A stretch of 64,000 nucleotides of DNA from Lepturacanthus savala. Taxonomy: Eukaryota; Chordata; Actinopteri; Scombriformes; Trichiuridae. Below the pieces are notes generated by a model that saw nothing but the letters and a program-made list of their open reading frames with translations, did no database searches and had not been told where the DNA came from. Shown one piece after another: positions 10,412 to 22,739 of the stretch. The first letter of the stretch is position 1, and every line of letters begins with the position of its first letter. Made by a program: the position numbers and the translations under genes. The stretch spans positions 21,969,934 to 22,033,933 of the forward strand of contig CM060477.1 of the NCBI GenBank assembly GCA_030544235.1, given 5' to 3'.

Positions 10412-13400
10412 GAAACTGAAAATCATATCAAAACGGCACCAATTCCTACCCCCCCAGGTAAGAATTTAGGGTTAGGGTTAGGGTTAGGCTAGGGTTAGGG
10501 TTAGGCTCAGCATTAGGGTATAGGGAACGAAACTGCCAGGTATACCTCGCCCGATGATTTTGAAGGTGGTAGAGCTCCGAAACTGAAAATCATATCAAAA
10601 CGGCACCAATTCCTACCCCCCCAGGTAAGAATTTAGGGTTAGGGTTAGGGTTAGGCTAGGGTTAGGGTTAGGCTCAGCGTTAGGGTATAGGGAATGAAAC
10701 TGCCAGGTATACCTCGCCCGATGATTTTGAAGGTGGTAGAGCTCCGAAACTGAAAATCATATCAAAACGGCACCAATTCCTACCCCCCCAGGTAAGAATT
10801 TAGGGTTAGGGTTAGGGTTAGGCTAGGGTTAGGGTTAGGCTCAGCGTTAGGGTATAGGGAATGAAACTGCCAGGTATACCTCGCCCGATGATTTTGAAGG
10901 TGGTAGAGCTCCGAAACTGAAAATCATATCAAAACGGCACCAATTCCTACCCCCCCAGGTAAGAATTTAGGGTTAGGGTTAGGGTTAGGGTTAAGCTAGG
11001 GTTAGGGTTAGGCTCAGCGTTAGGGTATAGGGAACGAAACTGCCAGGTATACCTCGCCCGATGATTTTGAAGGTGGTAGAGCTCCGAAACTGAAAATCAT
11101 ATCAAAACGGCACCAATTCCTACCCCCCCAGGTAAGAATTTAGGGTTAGGGTTAGGGTTAGGGTTAGGGTTAAGCTAGGGTTAGGGTTAGGCTCAGCGTT
11201 AGGGTATAGGGAACGAAACTGCCAGGTATACCTCGCCCGATGATTTTGAAGGTGGTAGAGCTCCGAAACTGAAAATCATATCAAAACGGCACCAATTCCT
11301 ACCCCCCCAGGTAAGAATTTAGGGTTAGGGTTAGGGTTAGGGTTAGGTTAGGGTCAGGCTCAGCGTTAGAGTATAGGGAATGAAACTGCCAGGTATACCT
11401 CGCCCGATGATTTTGAAGGTGGTAGAGCTCCGAAACTGAAAATCATATCAAAACGGCACCAATTCCTACCCCCCCAGGTAAGAATTTAGGGTTAGGGTTA
11501 GGGTTAGGCTAGGGTTAGGGTTAGGCTCAGCGTTAGGGTATAGGGAACGAAACTGCCAGGTATACCTCGCCCGATGATTTTGAAGGTGGTAGAGCTCCGA
11601 AACTGAAAATCATATCAAAACGGCACCAATTCCTACCCCCCCAGGTAAGAATTTAGGGTTAGGGTTAGGGTTAGGGTTAGGGTTAAGCTAGGGTTAGGGT
11701 TAGGGTTAGGCTCAGCGTTAGGGTATAGGGAACGAAACTGCCAGGTATACCTCGCCCGATGATTTTGAAGGTGGTAGAGCTCCGAAACTGAAAATCATAT
11801 CAAAACGGCACCAATTCCTACCCCCCCAGGTAAGAATTTAGGGTTAGGGTTAGGGTTAGGGTTAAGCTAGGGTTAGGGTTAGGCTCAGCGTTAGGGTATA
11901 GGGAACGAAACTGCCAGGTATACCTCGCCCGATGATTTTGAAGGTGGTAGAGCTCCGAAACTGAAAATCATATCAAAACGGCACCAATTCCTACCCCCCC
12001 AGGTAAGAATTTAGGGTTAGGGTTAGGGTTAGGGTTAAGCTAGGGTTAGGGTTAGGCTCAGCGTTAGGGTATAGGGAACGAAACTGCCAGGTATACCTCG
12101 CCCGATGATTTTGAAGGTGGTAGAGCTCCGAAACTGAAAATCATATCAAAACGGCACCAATTCCTACCCCCCCAGGTAAGAATTTAGGGTTAGGGTTAGG
12201 GTTAGGCTAGGGTTAGGGTTAGGCTCAGCGTTAGGGTATAGGGAACGAAACTGCCAGGTATACCTCGCCCGATGATTTTGAAGGTGGTAGAGCTCCGAAA
12301 CTGAAAATCATATCAAAACGGCACCAATTCCTACCCCCCCAGGTAAGAATTTAGGGTTAGGGTTAGGGTTAGGGTTAAGCTAGGGTTAGGGTTAGGCTCA
12401 GCGTTAGGGTATAGGGAACGAAACTGCCAGGTATACCTCGCCCGATGATTTTGAAGGTGGTAGAGCTCCGAAACTGAAAATCATATCAAAACGGCACCAA
12501 TTCCTACCCCCCCAGGTAAGAATTTAGGGTTAGGGTTAGGGTTAGGCTAGGGTTAGGGTTAGGCTCAGCGTTAGGGTATAGGGAATGAAACTGCCAGGTA
12601 TACCTCGCCCGATGATTTTGAAGGTGGTAGAGCTCCGAAACTGAAAATCATATCAAAACGGCACCAATTCCTACCCCCCCAGGTAAGAATTTAGGGTTAG
12701 GGTTAGGGTTAGGCTAGGGTTAGGGTTAGGCTCAGCGTTAGGGTATAGGGAACGAAACTGCCAGGTATACCTCGCCCGTTGATTTTGAAGGTGGTAGAGC
12801 TCCGAAACTGAAAATCATATCAAAACGGCACCAATTCCTACCCCCCCAGGTAAGAATTTAGGGTTAGGGTTAGGGTTAGGGTTAAGCTAGGGTTAGGGTT
12901 AGGCTCAGCGTTAGGGTATAGGGAACGAAACTGCCAGGTATACCTCGCCCGATGATTTTGAAGGTGGTAGAGCTCCGAAACTGAAAATCATATCAAAACG
13001 GCACCAATTCCTACCCCCCCAGGTAAGAATTTAGGGTTAGGGTTAGGGTTAGCGTTAAGCTAGGGTTAGGGTTAGGCTCAGCGTTAGGGTATAGGGAACG
13101 AAACTGCCAGGTATACCTCGCCCGATGATTTTGAAGGTGGTAGAGCTCCGAAACTGAAAATCATATCAAAACGGCACCAATTCCTACCCCCCCAGGTAAG
13201 AATTTAGGGTTAGGGTTAGGGTTAGGGTTAGGGTTAAGCTAGGGTTAGGGTTAGGCTCAGCGTTAGGGTATAGGGAACGAAACTGCCAGGTATACCTCGC
13301 CCGATGATTTTGAAGGTGGTAGAGCTCCGAAACTGAAAATCATATCAAAACGGCACCAATTCCTACCCCCCAGGTAAGAATTTAGGGTTAGGGTTAGGGT

Positions 13401-14025
13401 TAGGGTTAGGGTTAAGCTAGGGTTAGGGTTAGGCTCAGCGTTAGGGTATAGGGAACGAAACTGCCAGGTATACCTCGCCCGATGATTTTGAAGGTGGTAG
13501 AGCTCCGAAACTGAAAATCATATCAAAACGGCACCAATTCCTACCCCCCCAGGTAAGAATTTAGGGTTAGGGTTAGGGTTAGGGTTAAGCTAGGGTTAGG
13601 GTTAGGCTCAGCGTTAGGGTATAGGGAACGAAACTGCCAGGTATACCTCGCCCGATGATTTTGAAGGTGGTAGAGCTCCGAAACTGAAAATCATATCAAA
13701 ACGGCACCAATTCCTAACCCCCCAGGTAAGAATTTAGGGTTAGGGTTAGGGTTAGCGTTAAGCTAGGGTTAGGGTTAGGCTCAGCGTTAGGGTATAGGGA
13801 ACGAAACTGCCAGGTATACCTCGCCCGATGATTTTGAAGGTGGTAGAGCTCCGAAACTGAAAATCATATCAAAACGGCACCAATTCCTACCCCCCCAGGT
13901 AAGAATTTAGGGTTAGGGTTAGGGTTAGGGTTAGGCTAGGGTTAGGGTTAGGCTCAGCGTTAGGGTATAGGGAATGAAACTGCCAGGTATACCTCGCCCG
14001 ATGATTTTGAAGGTGGTAGAGCTCC
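10412..14025 (+). repeat. Higher-order repeat of 7.5-8 kb, copy B
   Basis: Markers match copy A: CAGCATT 10510, AGGTTAGGGTCAGG 11345, GTTG 12778, C6 13371, CTAACC 13713. Small differences include a 5A+3 unit (about 11599) where copy A has 4A. One unit is missing relative to copy A. Confidence 0.8.
12637..13506 (+). repeat. 870-bp five-unit block, copy 3 of 5
   Basis: Offset 7507 bp from copy 2 (GTTG 12778, C6-CAGG 13371). It lies inside the second copy of the higher-order repeat and near the left end of the 9.2 kb duplicated segment. Confidence 0.85.
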
Positions 14026-17000
14026 GAAACTGAAAATCATATCAAAACGGCACCAATTCCTACCCCCCCAGGTAAGAATTTAGGGTTAGGGTTAGGGTTA
14101 GGCTAGGGTTAGGGTTAGGCTCAGCGTTAGGGTATATGGAACGAAACTGCCAGGTATACCTCGCCCGATGATTTTGAAGGTGGTAGAGCTCCGAAACTGA
14201 AAATCATATCAAAACGGCACCAATTCCTACCCCCCCAGGTAAGAATTTAGGGTTAGGGTTAGGGTTAGGGTTAAGCTAGGGTTAGGGTTAGGGTTAGGCT
14301 CAGCGTTAGGGTATAGGGAACGAAACTGCCAGGTATACCTCACCCGATGATTTTGAAGGTGGTAGAGCTCCGAAACTGAAAATCATATCAAAACGGCACC
14401 AATTCCTACCCCCCCAGGTAAGAATTTAGGGTTAGGGTTAGGGTTAGGCTAGGGTTAGGGTTAGGCTCAGCGTTAGGGTATAGGGAATGAAACTGCCAGG
14501 TATACCTCGCCCGATGATTTTGAAGGTGGTAGAGCTCCGAAACTGAAAATCATATCAAAACGGCACCAATTCCTACCCCCCCAGGTAAGAATTTAGGGTT
14601 AGGGTTAGGGTTAGGCTAGGGTTAGGGTTAGGGTTAGGCTCAGCGTTAGGGTATAGGGAACGAAACTGCCAGGTATACCTCGCCCGATGATTTTGAAGGT
14701 GGTAGAGCTCCGAAACTGAAAATCATATCAAAACGGCACCAATTCCTACCCCCCCAGGTAAGAATTTAGGGTTAGGGTTAGGGTTAGGCTAGGGTTAGGG
14801 TTAGGCTCAGCGTTAGGGTATAGGGAATGAAACTGCCAGGTATACCTCGCCCGATGATTTTGAAGGTGGTAGAGCTCCGAAACTGAAAATCATATCAAAA
14901 CGGCACCAATTCCTACCCCCCCAGGTAAGAATTTAGAGTTAGGGTTAGGGTTAGGGTTAGGCTAGGGTTAGGGTTAGGCTCAGCGTTAGGGTATAGGGAA
15001 TGAAACTGCCAGGTATACCTCGCCCGATGATTTTGAAGGTGGTAGAGCTCCGAAACTGAAAATCATATCAAAACGGCACCAATTCCTACCCCCCCAGGTA
15101 AGAATTTAGGGTTAGGGTTAGGGTTAGGCTAGGGTTAGGGTTAGGCTCAGCGTTAGGGTATAGGGAATGAAACTGCCAGGTATACCTCGCCCGATGATTT
15201 TGAAGGTGGTAGAGCTCCGAAACTGAAAATCATATCAAAACGGCACCAATTCCTACCCCCCCAGGTAAGAATTTAGGGTTAGGGTTGGGTTAGGCTAGGG
15301 TTAGGGTTAGGCTCAGCGTTAGGGTATAGGGAACGAAACTGCCAGGTATACCTCGCCCGATGATTTTGAAGGTGGTAGAGCTCCGAAACTGAAAATCATA
15401 TCAAAACGGCACCAATTCCTACCCCCCCAGGTAAGAATTTAGGGTTAGGGTTAGGGTTAAGCTAGGGTTAGGGTTAGGGTTAGGCTCAGCGTTAGGGTAT
15501 AGGGAACGAAACTGCCAGGTTTACCTCGCCCGATGATTTTGAAGGTGGTAGAGCTCCGAAACTGAAAATCATATCAAAATGGCACCAATTCCTACCCCCC
15601 CAGGTAAGAATTTAGGGTTAGGGTTAGGGTTAGGGTTAGGGTTAAGCTAGGGTTAGGGTTAGGCTCAGCGTTAGGGTATAGGGAATGAAACTGCCAGGTA
15701 TACCTCGCCCGATGATTTTGAAGGTGGTAGAGCTCCGAAACTGAAAATCATATCAAAACGGCACCAATTCCTACCCCCCCAGGTAAGAATTTAGGGTTAG
15801 GGTTAGGGTTAGGGTTAGGCTAGGGTCAGGCTCAGCGTTAGGGTATAGGGAATGAAACTGCCAGGTATACCTCGCCCGATGATTTTGAAGGTGGTAGAGC
15901 TCCGAAACTGAAAATCATATCAAAACGGCACCAATTCCTACCCCCCCAGGTAAGAATTTAGGGTTAGGGTTAGGGTTAGGCTAGGGTCAGGCTCAGCGTT
16001 AGGGTATAGGGAATGAAACTGCCAGGTATACCTCGCCCGATGATTTTGAAGGTGGTAGAGCTCCGAAACTGAAAATCATATCAAAACGGCACCAATTCCT
16101 ACCCCCCCAGGTAAGAATTTAGGGTTAGGGTTAGGGTTAGGCTAGGGTTAGGGTTAGGCTCAGCGTTAGGGTATAGGGAACGAAACTGCCAGGTATACCT
16201 CGCCCGATGATTTTGAAGGTGGTAGAGCTCCGAAACTGAAAATCATATCAAAACGGCACCAATTCCTACCCCCCCAGGTAAGAATTTAGGGTTAGGGTTA
16301 GGGTTAGGGTTAGGCTAGGGTCAGGCTCAGCGTTAGGGTATAGGGAATGAAACTGCCAGGTATACCTCGCCCGATGATTTTGAAGGTGGTAGAGCTCCGA
16401 AACTGAAAATCATATCAAAACGGCACCAATTCCTACCCCCCCAGGTAAGAATTTAGGGTTAGGGTTAGGGTTAGGCTAGGGTTAGGGTTAGGCTCAGCGT
16501 TAGGGTATAGGGAACGAAACTGCCAGGTATACCTCGCCCGATGATTTTGAAGGTGGTAGAGCTCCGAAACTGAAAATCATATCAAAACGGCACCAATTCC
16601 TACCCCCCCAGGTAAGAATTTAGGGTTAGGGTTAGGGTTAGGGTTAAGCTAGGGTTAGGGTTAGGCTCAGCGTTAGGGTATAGGGAACGAAACTGCCAGG
16701 TATACCTCGCCCGATGATTTTGAAGGTGGTAGAGCTCCGAAACTGAAAATCATATCAAAACGGCACCAATTCCTACCCCCCCAGGTAAGAATTTAGGGTT
16801 AGGGTTAGGGTTAGGGTTAAGCTAGGGTTAGGGTTAGGCTCAGCGTTAGGGTATAGGGAACGAAACTGCCAGGTATACCTCGCCCGATGATTTTGAAGGT
16901 GGTAGAGCTCCGAAACTGAAAATCATATCAAAACGGCACCAATTCCTACCCCCCCAGGTAAGAATTTAGGGTTAGGGTTAGGGTTAGGGTTAGGGTTAAG

Positions 17001-17430
17001 CTAGGGTTAGGGTTAGGCTCAGCGTTAGGGTATAGGGAACGAAACTGCCAGGTATACCTCGCCCGATGACTTTGATGGTGGTAGAGCTCCGAAACTGAAA
17101 ATCATATCAAAACGGCACCAATTCCTACCCCCCCAGGTAAGAATTTAGGGTTAGGGTTAGGGTTAGGGTTAAGCTAGGGTTAGGGTTAGGCTCAGCGTTA
17201 GGGTATAGGGAACGAAACTGCCAGGTATACCTCGCCCGATGATTTTGAAGGTGGTAGAGCTCCGAAACTGAAAATCATATCAAAACGGCACCAATTCCTA
17301 CCCCCCCAGGTAAGAATTTAGGGTTAGGGTTAGGGTTAGGCTAGGGTTAGGGTTAGGCTCAGCGTTAGGGTATAGGGAATGAAACTGCCAGGTATACCTC
17401 GCCCGATGATTTTGAAGGTGGTAGAGCTCC

Positions 17431-17776
17431 GAAACTGAAAATCATATCAAAACGGCACCAATTCCTACCCCCCCAGGTAAGAATTTAGGGTTAGGGTTAT
17501 GGTTAGGCTAGGGTTAGGGTTAGGCTCAGCGTTAGGGTATAGGGAATGAAACTGCCAGGTATACCTCGCCCGATGATTTTGAAGGTGGTAGAGCTCCGAA
17601 ACTGAAAATCATATCAAAACGGCACCAATTCCTACCCCCCCAGGTAAGAATTTAGGGTTAGGGTTAGGGTTAGGGTTATGCTAGGGTTAGGGTTAGGGTT
17701 AGGCTCAGCGTTAGGGTATAGGGAACGAAACTGCCAGGTATACCTCGCCCGATGATTTTGAAGGTGGTAGAGCTCC
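17431..17776 (+). repeat. TTATGG/TTATGC unit pair (also at 44519, 50538, 55358)
   Basis: A 3G-T unit whose third hexamer is TTATGG is followed by a unit with TTATGC before the junction and one extra TTAGGG after it. The two variant hexamers are 179 bp apart in all four copies (17497/17676, 44585/44764, 50604/50783, 55424/55603). Single TTATGG units without the partner lie near 10313, 62443, 62610 and 63460. Confidence 0.87.
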
Positions 17777-18444
17777 GAAACTGAAAATCATATCAAAACG
17801 GCACCAATTCCTACCCCCCCAGGTAAGAATTTAGGGTTAGGGTTAGGGTTAGGCTAGGGTTAGGGTTAGGCTCAGCGTTAGGGTATAGGGAATGAAACTG
17901 CCAGGTATACCTCGCCCGATGATTTTGAAGGTGGTAGAGCTCCGAAACTGAAAATCATATCAAAACGGCACCAATTCCTACCCCCCCAGGTAAGAATTTA
18001 GGGTTAGGGTTAGGCTAGGGTTAGGGTTAGGCTCAGCGTTAGGGTATAGGGAATGAAACTGCCAGGTATACCCCGCCCGATGATTTTGAAGGTGGTAGAG
18101 CTCCGAAACTGAAAATCATATCAAAACGGCACCAATTCCTAACCCCCCAGGTAAGAATTTAGGGTTAGGGTTAGGGTTAGGCTAGGGTTAGGGTTAGGCT
18201 CAGCGTTAGGGTATAGGGAACGAAACTGCCAGGTATACCTCGCCCGATGATTTTGAAGGTGGTAGAGCTCCGAAACTGAAAATCATATCAAAACGGCACC
18301 AATTCCTACCCCCCCAGGTAAGAATTTAGGGTTAGGGTTAGGGTTAGCATTAAGCTAGGGTTAGGGTTAGGCTCAGCGTTAGGGTATAGGGAACGAAACT
18401 GCCAGGTATACCTCGCCCGATGATTTTGAAGGTGGTAGAGCTCC

Positions 18445-19631
18445 GAAACTGAAAATCATATCAAAACGGCACCAATTCCTACCCCCCCAGGTAAGAATTT
18501 AGGGTTAGGGTTAGGGTTAGGCTAGGGTTAGGGTTAGGCTCAGCATTAGGGTATAGGGAACGAAACTGCCAGGTATACCTCGCCCGATGATTTTGAAGGT
18601 GGTAGAGCTCCGAAACTGAAAATCATATCAAAACGGCACGAATTCCTACCCCCCCAGGTAAGAATTTAGGGTTAGGGTTAGGGTTAGGCTAGGGTTAGGG
18701 TTAGGCTCAGCGTTAGGGTATAGGGAATGAAACTGCCAGGTATACCTCGCCCGATGATTTTGAAGGTGGTAGAGCTCCGAAACTGAAAATCATATCAAAA
18801 CGGCACCAATTCCTACCCCCCCAGGTAAGAATTTAGGGTTAGGGTTAGGGTTAGGCTAGGGTTAGGGTTAGGCTCAGCGTTAGGGTATAGGGAATGAAAC
18901 TGCCAGGTATACCTCGCCCGATGATTTTGAAGGTGGTAGAGCTCCGAAACTGAAAATCATATCAAAACGGCACCAATTCCTACCCCCCCAGGTAAGAATT
19001 TAGGGTTAGGGTTAGGGTTAGGGTTAAGCTAGGGTTAGGGTTAGGCTCAGCGTTAGGGTATAGGGAACGAAACTGCCAGGTATACCTCGCCCGATGATTT
19101 TGAAGGTGGTAGAGCTCCGAAACTGAAAATCATATCAAAACGGCACCAATTCCTACCCCCCCAGGTAAGAATTTAGGGTTAGGGTTAGGGTTAGGGTTAG
19201 GGTTAAGCTAGGGTTAGGGTTAGGCTCAGCGTTAGGGTATAGGGAACGAAACTGCCAGGTATACCTCGCCCGATGATTTTGAAGGTGGTAGAGCTCCGAA
19301 ACTGAAAATCATATCAAAACGGCACCAATTCCTACCCCCCCAGGTAAGAATTTAGGGTTAGGGTTAGGGTTAGGGTTAGGTTAGGGTCAGGCTCAGCGTT
19401 AGAGTATAGGGAATGAAACTGCCAGGTATACCTCGCCCGATGATTTTGAAGGTGGTAGAGCTCCGAAACTGAAAATCATATCAAAACGGCACCAATTCCT
19501 ACCCCCCCAGGTAAGAATTTAGGGTTAGGGTTAGGGTTAGGCTAGGGTTAGGGTTAGGCTCAGCGTTAGGGTATAGGGAACGAAACTGCCAGGTATACCT
19601 CGCCCGATGATTTTGAAGGTGGTAGAGCTCC
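18445..19631 (+). repeat. Higher-order repeat of 7.5-8 kb, partial copy C
   Basis: CAGCATT at 18543 and AGGTTAGGGTCAGG at 19378 are both offset by 8033 bp from copy B. The match stops near 19632, where 3A+3 replaces 5A+3. The unit just before (18272, with TTAGCATTAAGC) also precedes copy A (2565) but not copy B. This unit string recurs near 45.4-46.6 kb, with a few changed units. Confidence 0.75.
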
Positions 19632-21009
19632 GAAACTGAAAATCATATCAAAACGGCACCAATTCCTACCCCCCCAGGTAAGAATTTAGGGTTAGGGTTA
19701 GGGTTAAGCTAGGGTTAGGGTTAGGGTTAGGCTCAGCGTTAGGGTATAGGGAACGAAACTGCCAGGTATACCTCGCCCGATGATTTTGAAGGTGGTAGAG
19801 CTCCGAAACTGAAAATCATATCAAAACGGCACCAATTCCTACCCCCCCAGGTAAGAATTTAGGGTTAGGGTTAGGGTTTGGGTTAAGCTAGGGTTAGGGT
19901 TAGGCTCAGCGTTAGGGTATAGGGAACGAAACTGCCAGGTATACCTCGCCCGATGATTTTGAAGGTGGTAGAGCTCCGAAACTGAAAATCATATCAAAAC
20001 GGCACCAATTCCTACCCCCCCAGGTAAGAATTTAGGGTTAGGGTTAGGGTTAGGGTTAAGCTAGGGTTAGGGTTAGGCTCAGCGTTAGGGTATAGGGAAC
20101 GAAACTGCCAGGTATACCTCGCCCGATGATTTTGAAGGTGGTAGAGCTCCGAAACTGAAAATCATATCAAAACGGCACCAATTCCTACCCCCCCAGGTAA
20201 GAATTTAGGGTTAGGGTTAGGGTTAGGGTTAGGCTAGGGTTAGGGTTAGGCTCAGCGTTAGGGTATAGGGAATGAAACTGCCAGGTATACCTCGCCCGAT
20301 GATTTTGAAGGTGGTAGAGCTCCGAAACTGAAAATCATATCAAAACGGCACCAATTCCTACCCCCCCAGGTAAGAATTTAGGGTTAGGGTTAGGGTTAGG
20401 CTAGGGTTAGGGTTAGGCTCAGCGTTAGGGTATAGGGAATGAAACTGCCAGGTATACCTCGCCCGATGATTTTGAAGGTGGTAGAGCTCCGAAACTGAAA
20501 ATCATATCAAAACGGCACCAATTCCTACCCCCCCAGGTAAGAATTTAGGGTTAGGGTTAGGGTTAGGCTAGGGTTAGGGTTAGGCTCAGCGTTAGGGTAT
20601 AGGGAATGAAACTGCCAGGTATACCTCGCCCGATGATTTTGAAGGTGGTAGAGCTCCGAAACTGAAAATCATATCAAAACGGCACCAATTCCTACCCCCC
20701 CAGGTAAGAATTTAGGGTTAGGGTTAGGGTTAGGGTTAGGGTTAAGCTAGGGTTAGGGTTAGGCTCAGCGTTAGGGTATAGGGAACGAAACTGCCAGGTA
20801 TACCTCGCCCGATGATTTTGAAGGTGGTAGAGCTCCGAAACTGAAAATCATATCAAAACGGCACCAATTCCTACCCCCCCAGGTAAGAATTTAGGGTTAG
20901 GGTTAGGGTTAGGGTTAAGCTAGGGTTAGGGTTAGGCTCAGCGTTAGGGTATAGGGAACGAAACTGCCAGGTATACCTCGCCCGATGATTTTGAAGGTGG
21001 TAGAGCTCC

Positions 21010-21874
21010 GAAACTGAAAATCATATCAAAACGGCACCAATTCCTACCCCCCCAGGTAAGAATTTAGGGTTAGGGTTAGGGTTAGGGTTAAGCTAGGGTT
21101 AGGGTTAGGCTCAGCGTTAGGGTATAGGGAACGAAACTGCCAGGTATACCTCGCCCGATGATTTTGAAGGTGGTAGAGCTCCGAAACTGAAAATCATATC
21201 AAAACGGCACCAATTCCTACCCCCCCAGGTAAGAATTTAGGGTTAGGGTTAGGGTTAGGGTTAAGCTAGGGTTAGGGTTAGGCTCAGCGTTAGGGTATAG
21301 GGAACGAAACTGCCAGGTATACCTCGCCCGATGATTTTGAAGGTGGTAGAGCTCCGAAACTGAAAATCATATCAAAACGGCACCAATTCCTACCCCCCCA
21401 GGTAAGAATTTAGGGTTAGGGTTAGGGTTAGCGTTAAGCTAGGGTTAGGGTTAGGCTCAGCGTTAGGGTATAGGGAACGAAACTGCCAGGTATACCTCGC
21501 CCGATGATTTTGAAGGTGGTAGAGCTCCGAAACTGAAAATCATATCAAAACGGCACCAATTCCTACCCCCCCAGGTAAGAATTTAGGGTTAGGGTTAGGG
21601 TTAGGGTTAAGCTAGGGTTAGGGTTAGGCTCAACGTTAGGGTATAGGGAACGAAACTGCCAGGTATACCTCGCCCGATGATTTTGAAGGTGGTAGAGCTC
21701 CGAAACTGAAAATCATATCAAAACGGCACCAATTCCTACCGCCCCAGGTAAGAATTTAGGGTTAGGGTTAGGGTTAGGGTTAAGCTAGGGTTAGGGTTAG
21801 GCTCAGCGTTAGGGTATAGGGAACGAAACTGCCAGGTATACCTCGCCCGATGATTTTGAAGGTGGTAGAGCTCC
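21010..21874 (+). repeat. 865-bp tandem duplication, copy 1 (5 units)
   Basis: Units 4A, 4A, 3c, 4A with CTCAACG (21631), 4A with CTACCGCCCC (G at 21741). The next five units repeat this string at an offset of 865 bp. CAACG and the G interrupting the C run occur nowhere else that I saw, which makes the duplication clear and probably recent. Confidence 0.9.
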
Positions 21875-22739
21875 GAAACTGAAAATCATATCAAAACGGC
21901 ACCAATTCCTACCCCCCCAGGTAAGAATTTAGGGTTAGGGTTAGGGTTAGGGTTAAGCTAGGGTTAGGGTTAGGCTCAGCGTTAGGGTATAGGGAACGAA
22001 ACTGCCAGGTATACCTCGCCCGATGATTTTGAAGGTGGTAGAGCTCCGAAACTGAAAATCATATCAAAACGGCACCAATTCCTACCCCCCCAGGTAAGAA
22101 TTTAGGGTTAGGGTTAGGGTTAGGGTTAAGCTAGGGTTAGGGTTAGGCTCAGCGTTAGGGTATAGGGAACGAAACTGCCAGGTATACCTCGCCCGATGAT
22201 TTTGAAGGTGGTAGAGCTCCGAAACTGAAAATCATATCAAAACGGCACCAATTCCTACCCCCCCAGGTAAGAATTTAGGGTTAGGGTTAGGGTTAGCGTT
22301 AAGCTAGGGTTAGGGTTAGGCTCAGCGTTAGGGTATAGGGAACGAAACTGCCAGGTATACCTCGCCCGATGATTTTGAAGGTGGTAGAGCTCCGAAACTG
22401 AAAATCATATCAAAACGGCACCAATTCCTACCCCCCCAGGTAAGAATTTAGGGTTAGGGTTAGGGTTAGGGTTAAGCTAGGGTTAGGGTTAGGCTCAACG
22501 TTAGGGTATAGGGAACGAAACTGCCAGGTATACCTCGCCCGATGATTTTGAAGGTGGTAGAGCTCCGAAACTGAAAATCATATCAAAACGGCACCAATTC
22601 CTACCGCCCCAGGTAAGAATTTAGGGTTAGGGTTAGGGTTAGGGTTAAGCTAGGGTTAGGGTTAGGCTCAGCGTTAGGGTATAGGGAACGAAACTGCCAG
22701 GTATACCTCGCCCGATGATTTTGAAGGTGGTAGAGCTCC
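21875..22739 (+). repeat. 865-bp tandem duplication, copy 2 (5 units)
   Basis: Same unit string as 21010-21874, with CTCAACG at 22496 and CTACCGCCCC with G at 22606. The following unit (22740, 3c) departs from the pattern. Confidence 0.9.

Larger units (their letters stand above)
12130..21355 (+). repeat. 9.2-kb duplicated segment, copy 1
   Basis: The segment matches 38556-48294. Marker offsets step from 26426 (GTTG, C6, TATATGG 14133) to 26754 (CACCCG 14341, TTAGAG 14937, AGGTTTACC 15517), 27088 (GATGGTGG 17074, TTATGC 17676), 26927 (TACCCCGCCC 18071, GCATTAAG 18347) and 26939-26945. Each step is close to whole units or hexamers. Private changes of this copy include AAATGGCACC (about 15579), GATGACTTT (17070) and CACGAATTCC (18640). 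Confidence 0.85.
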
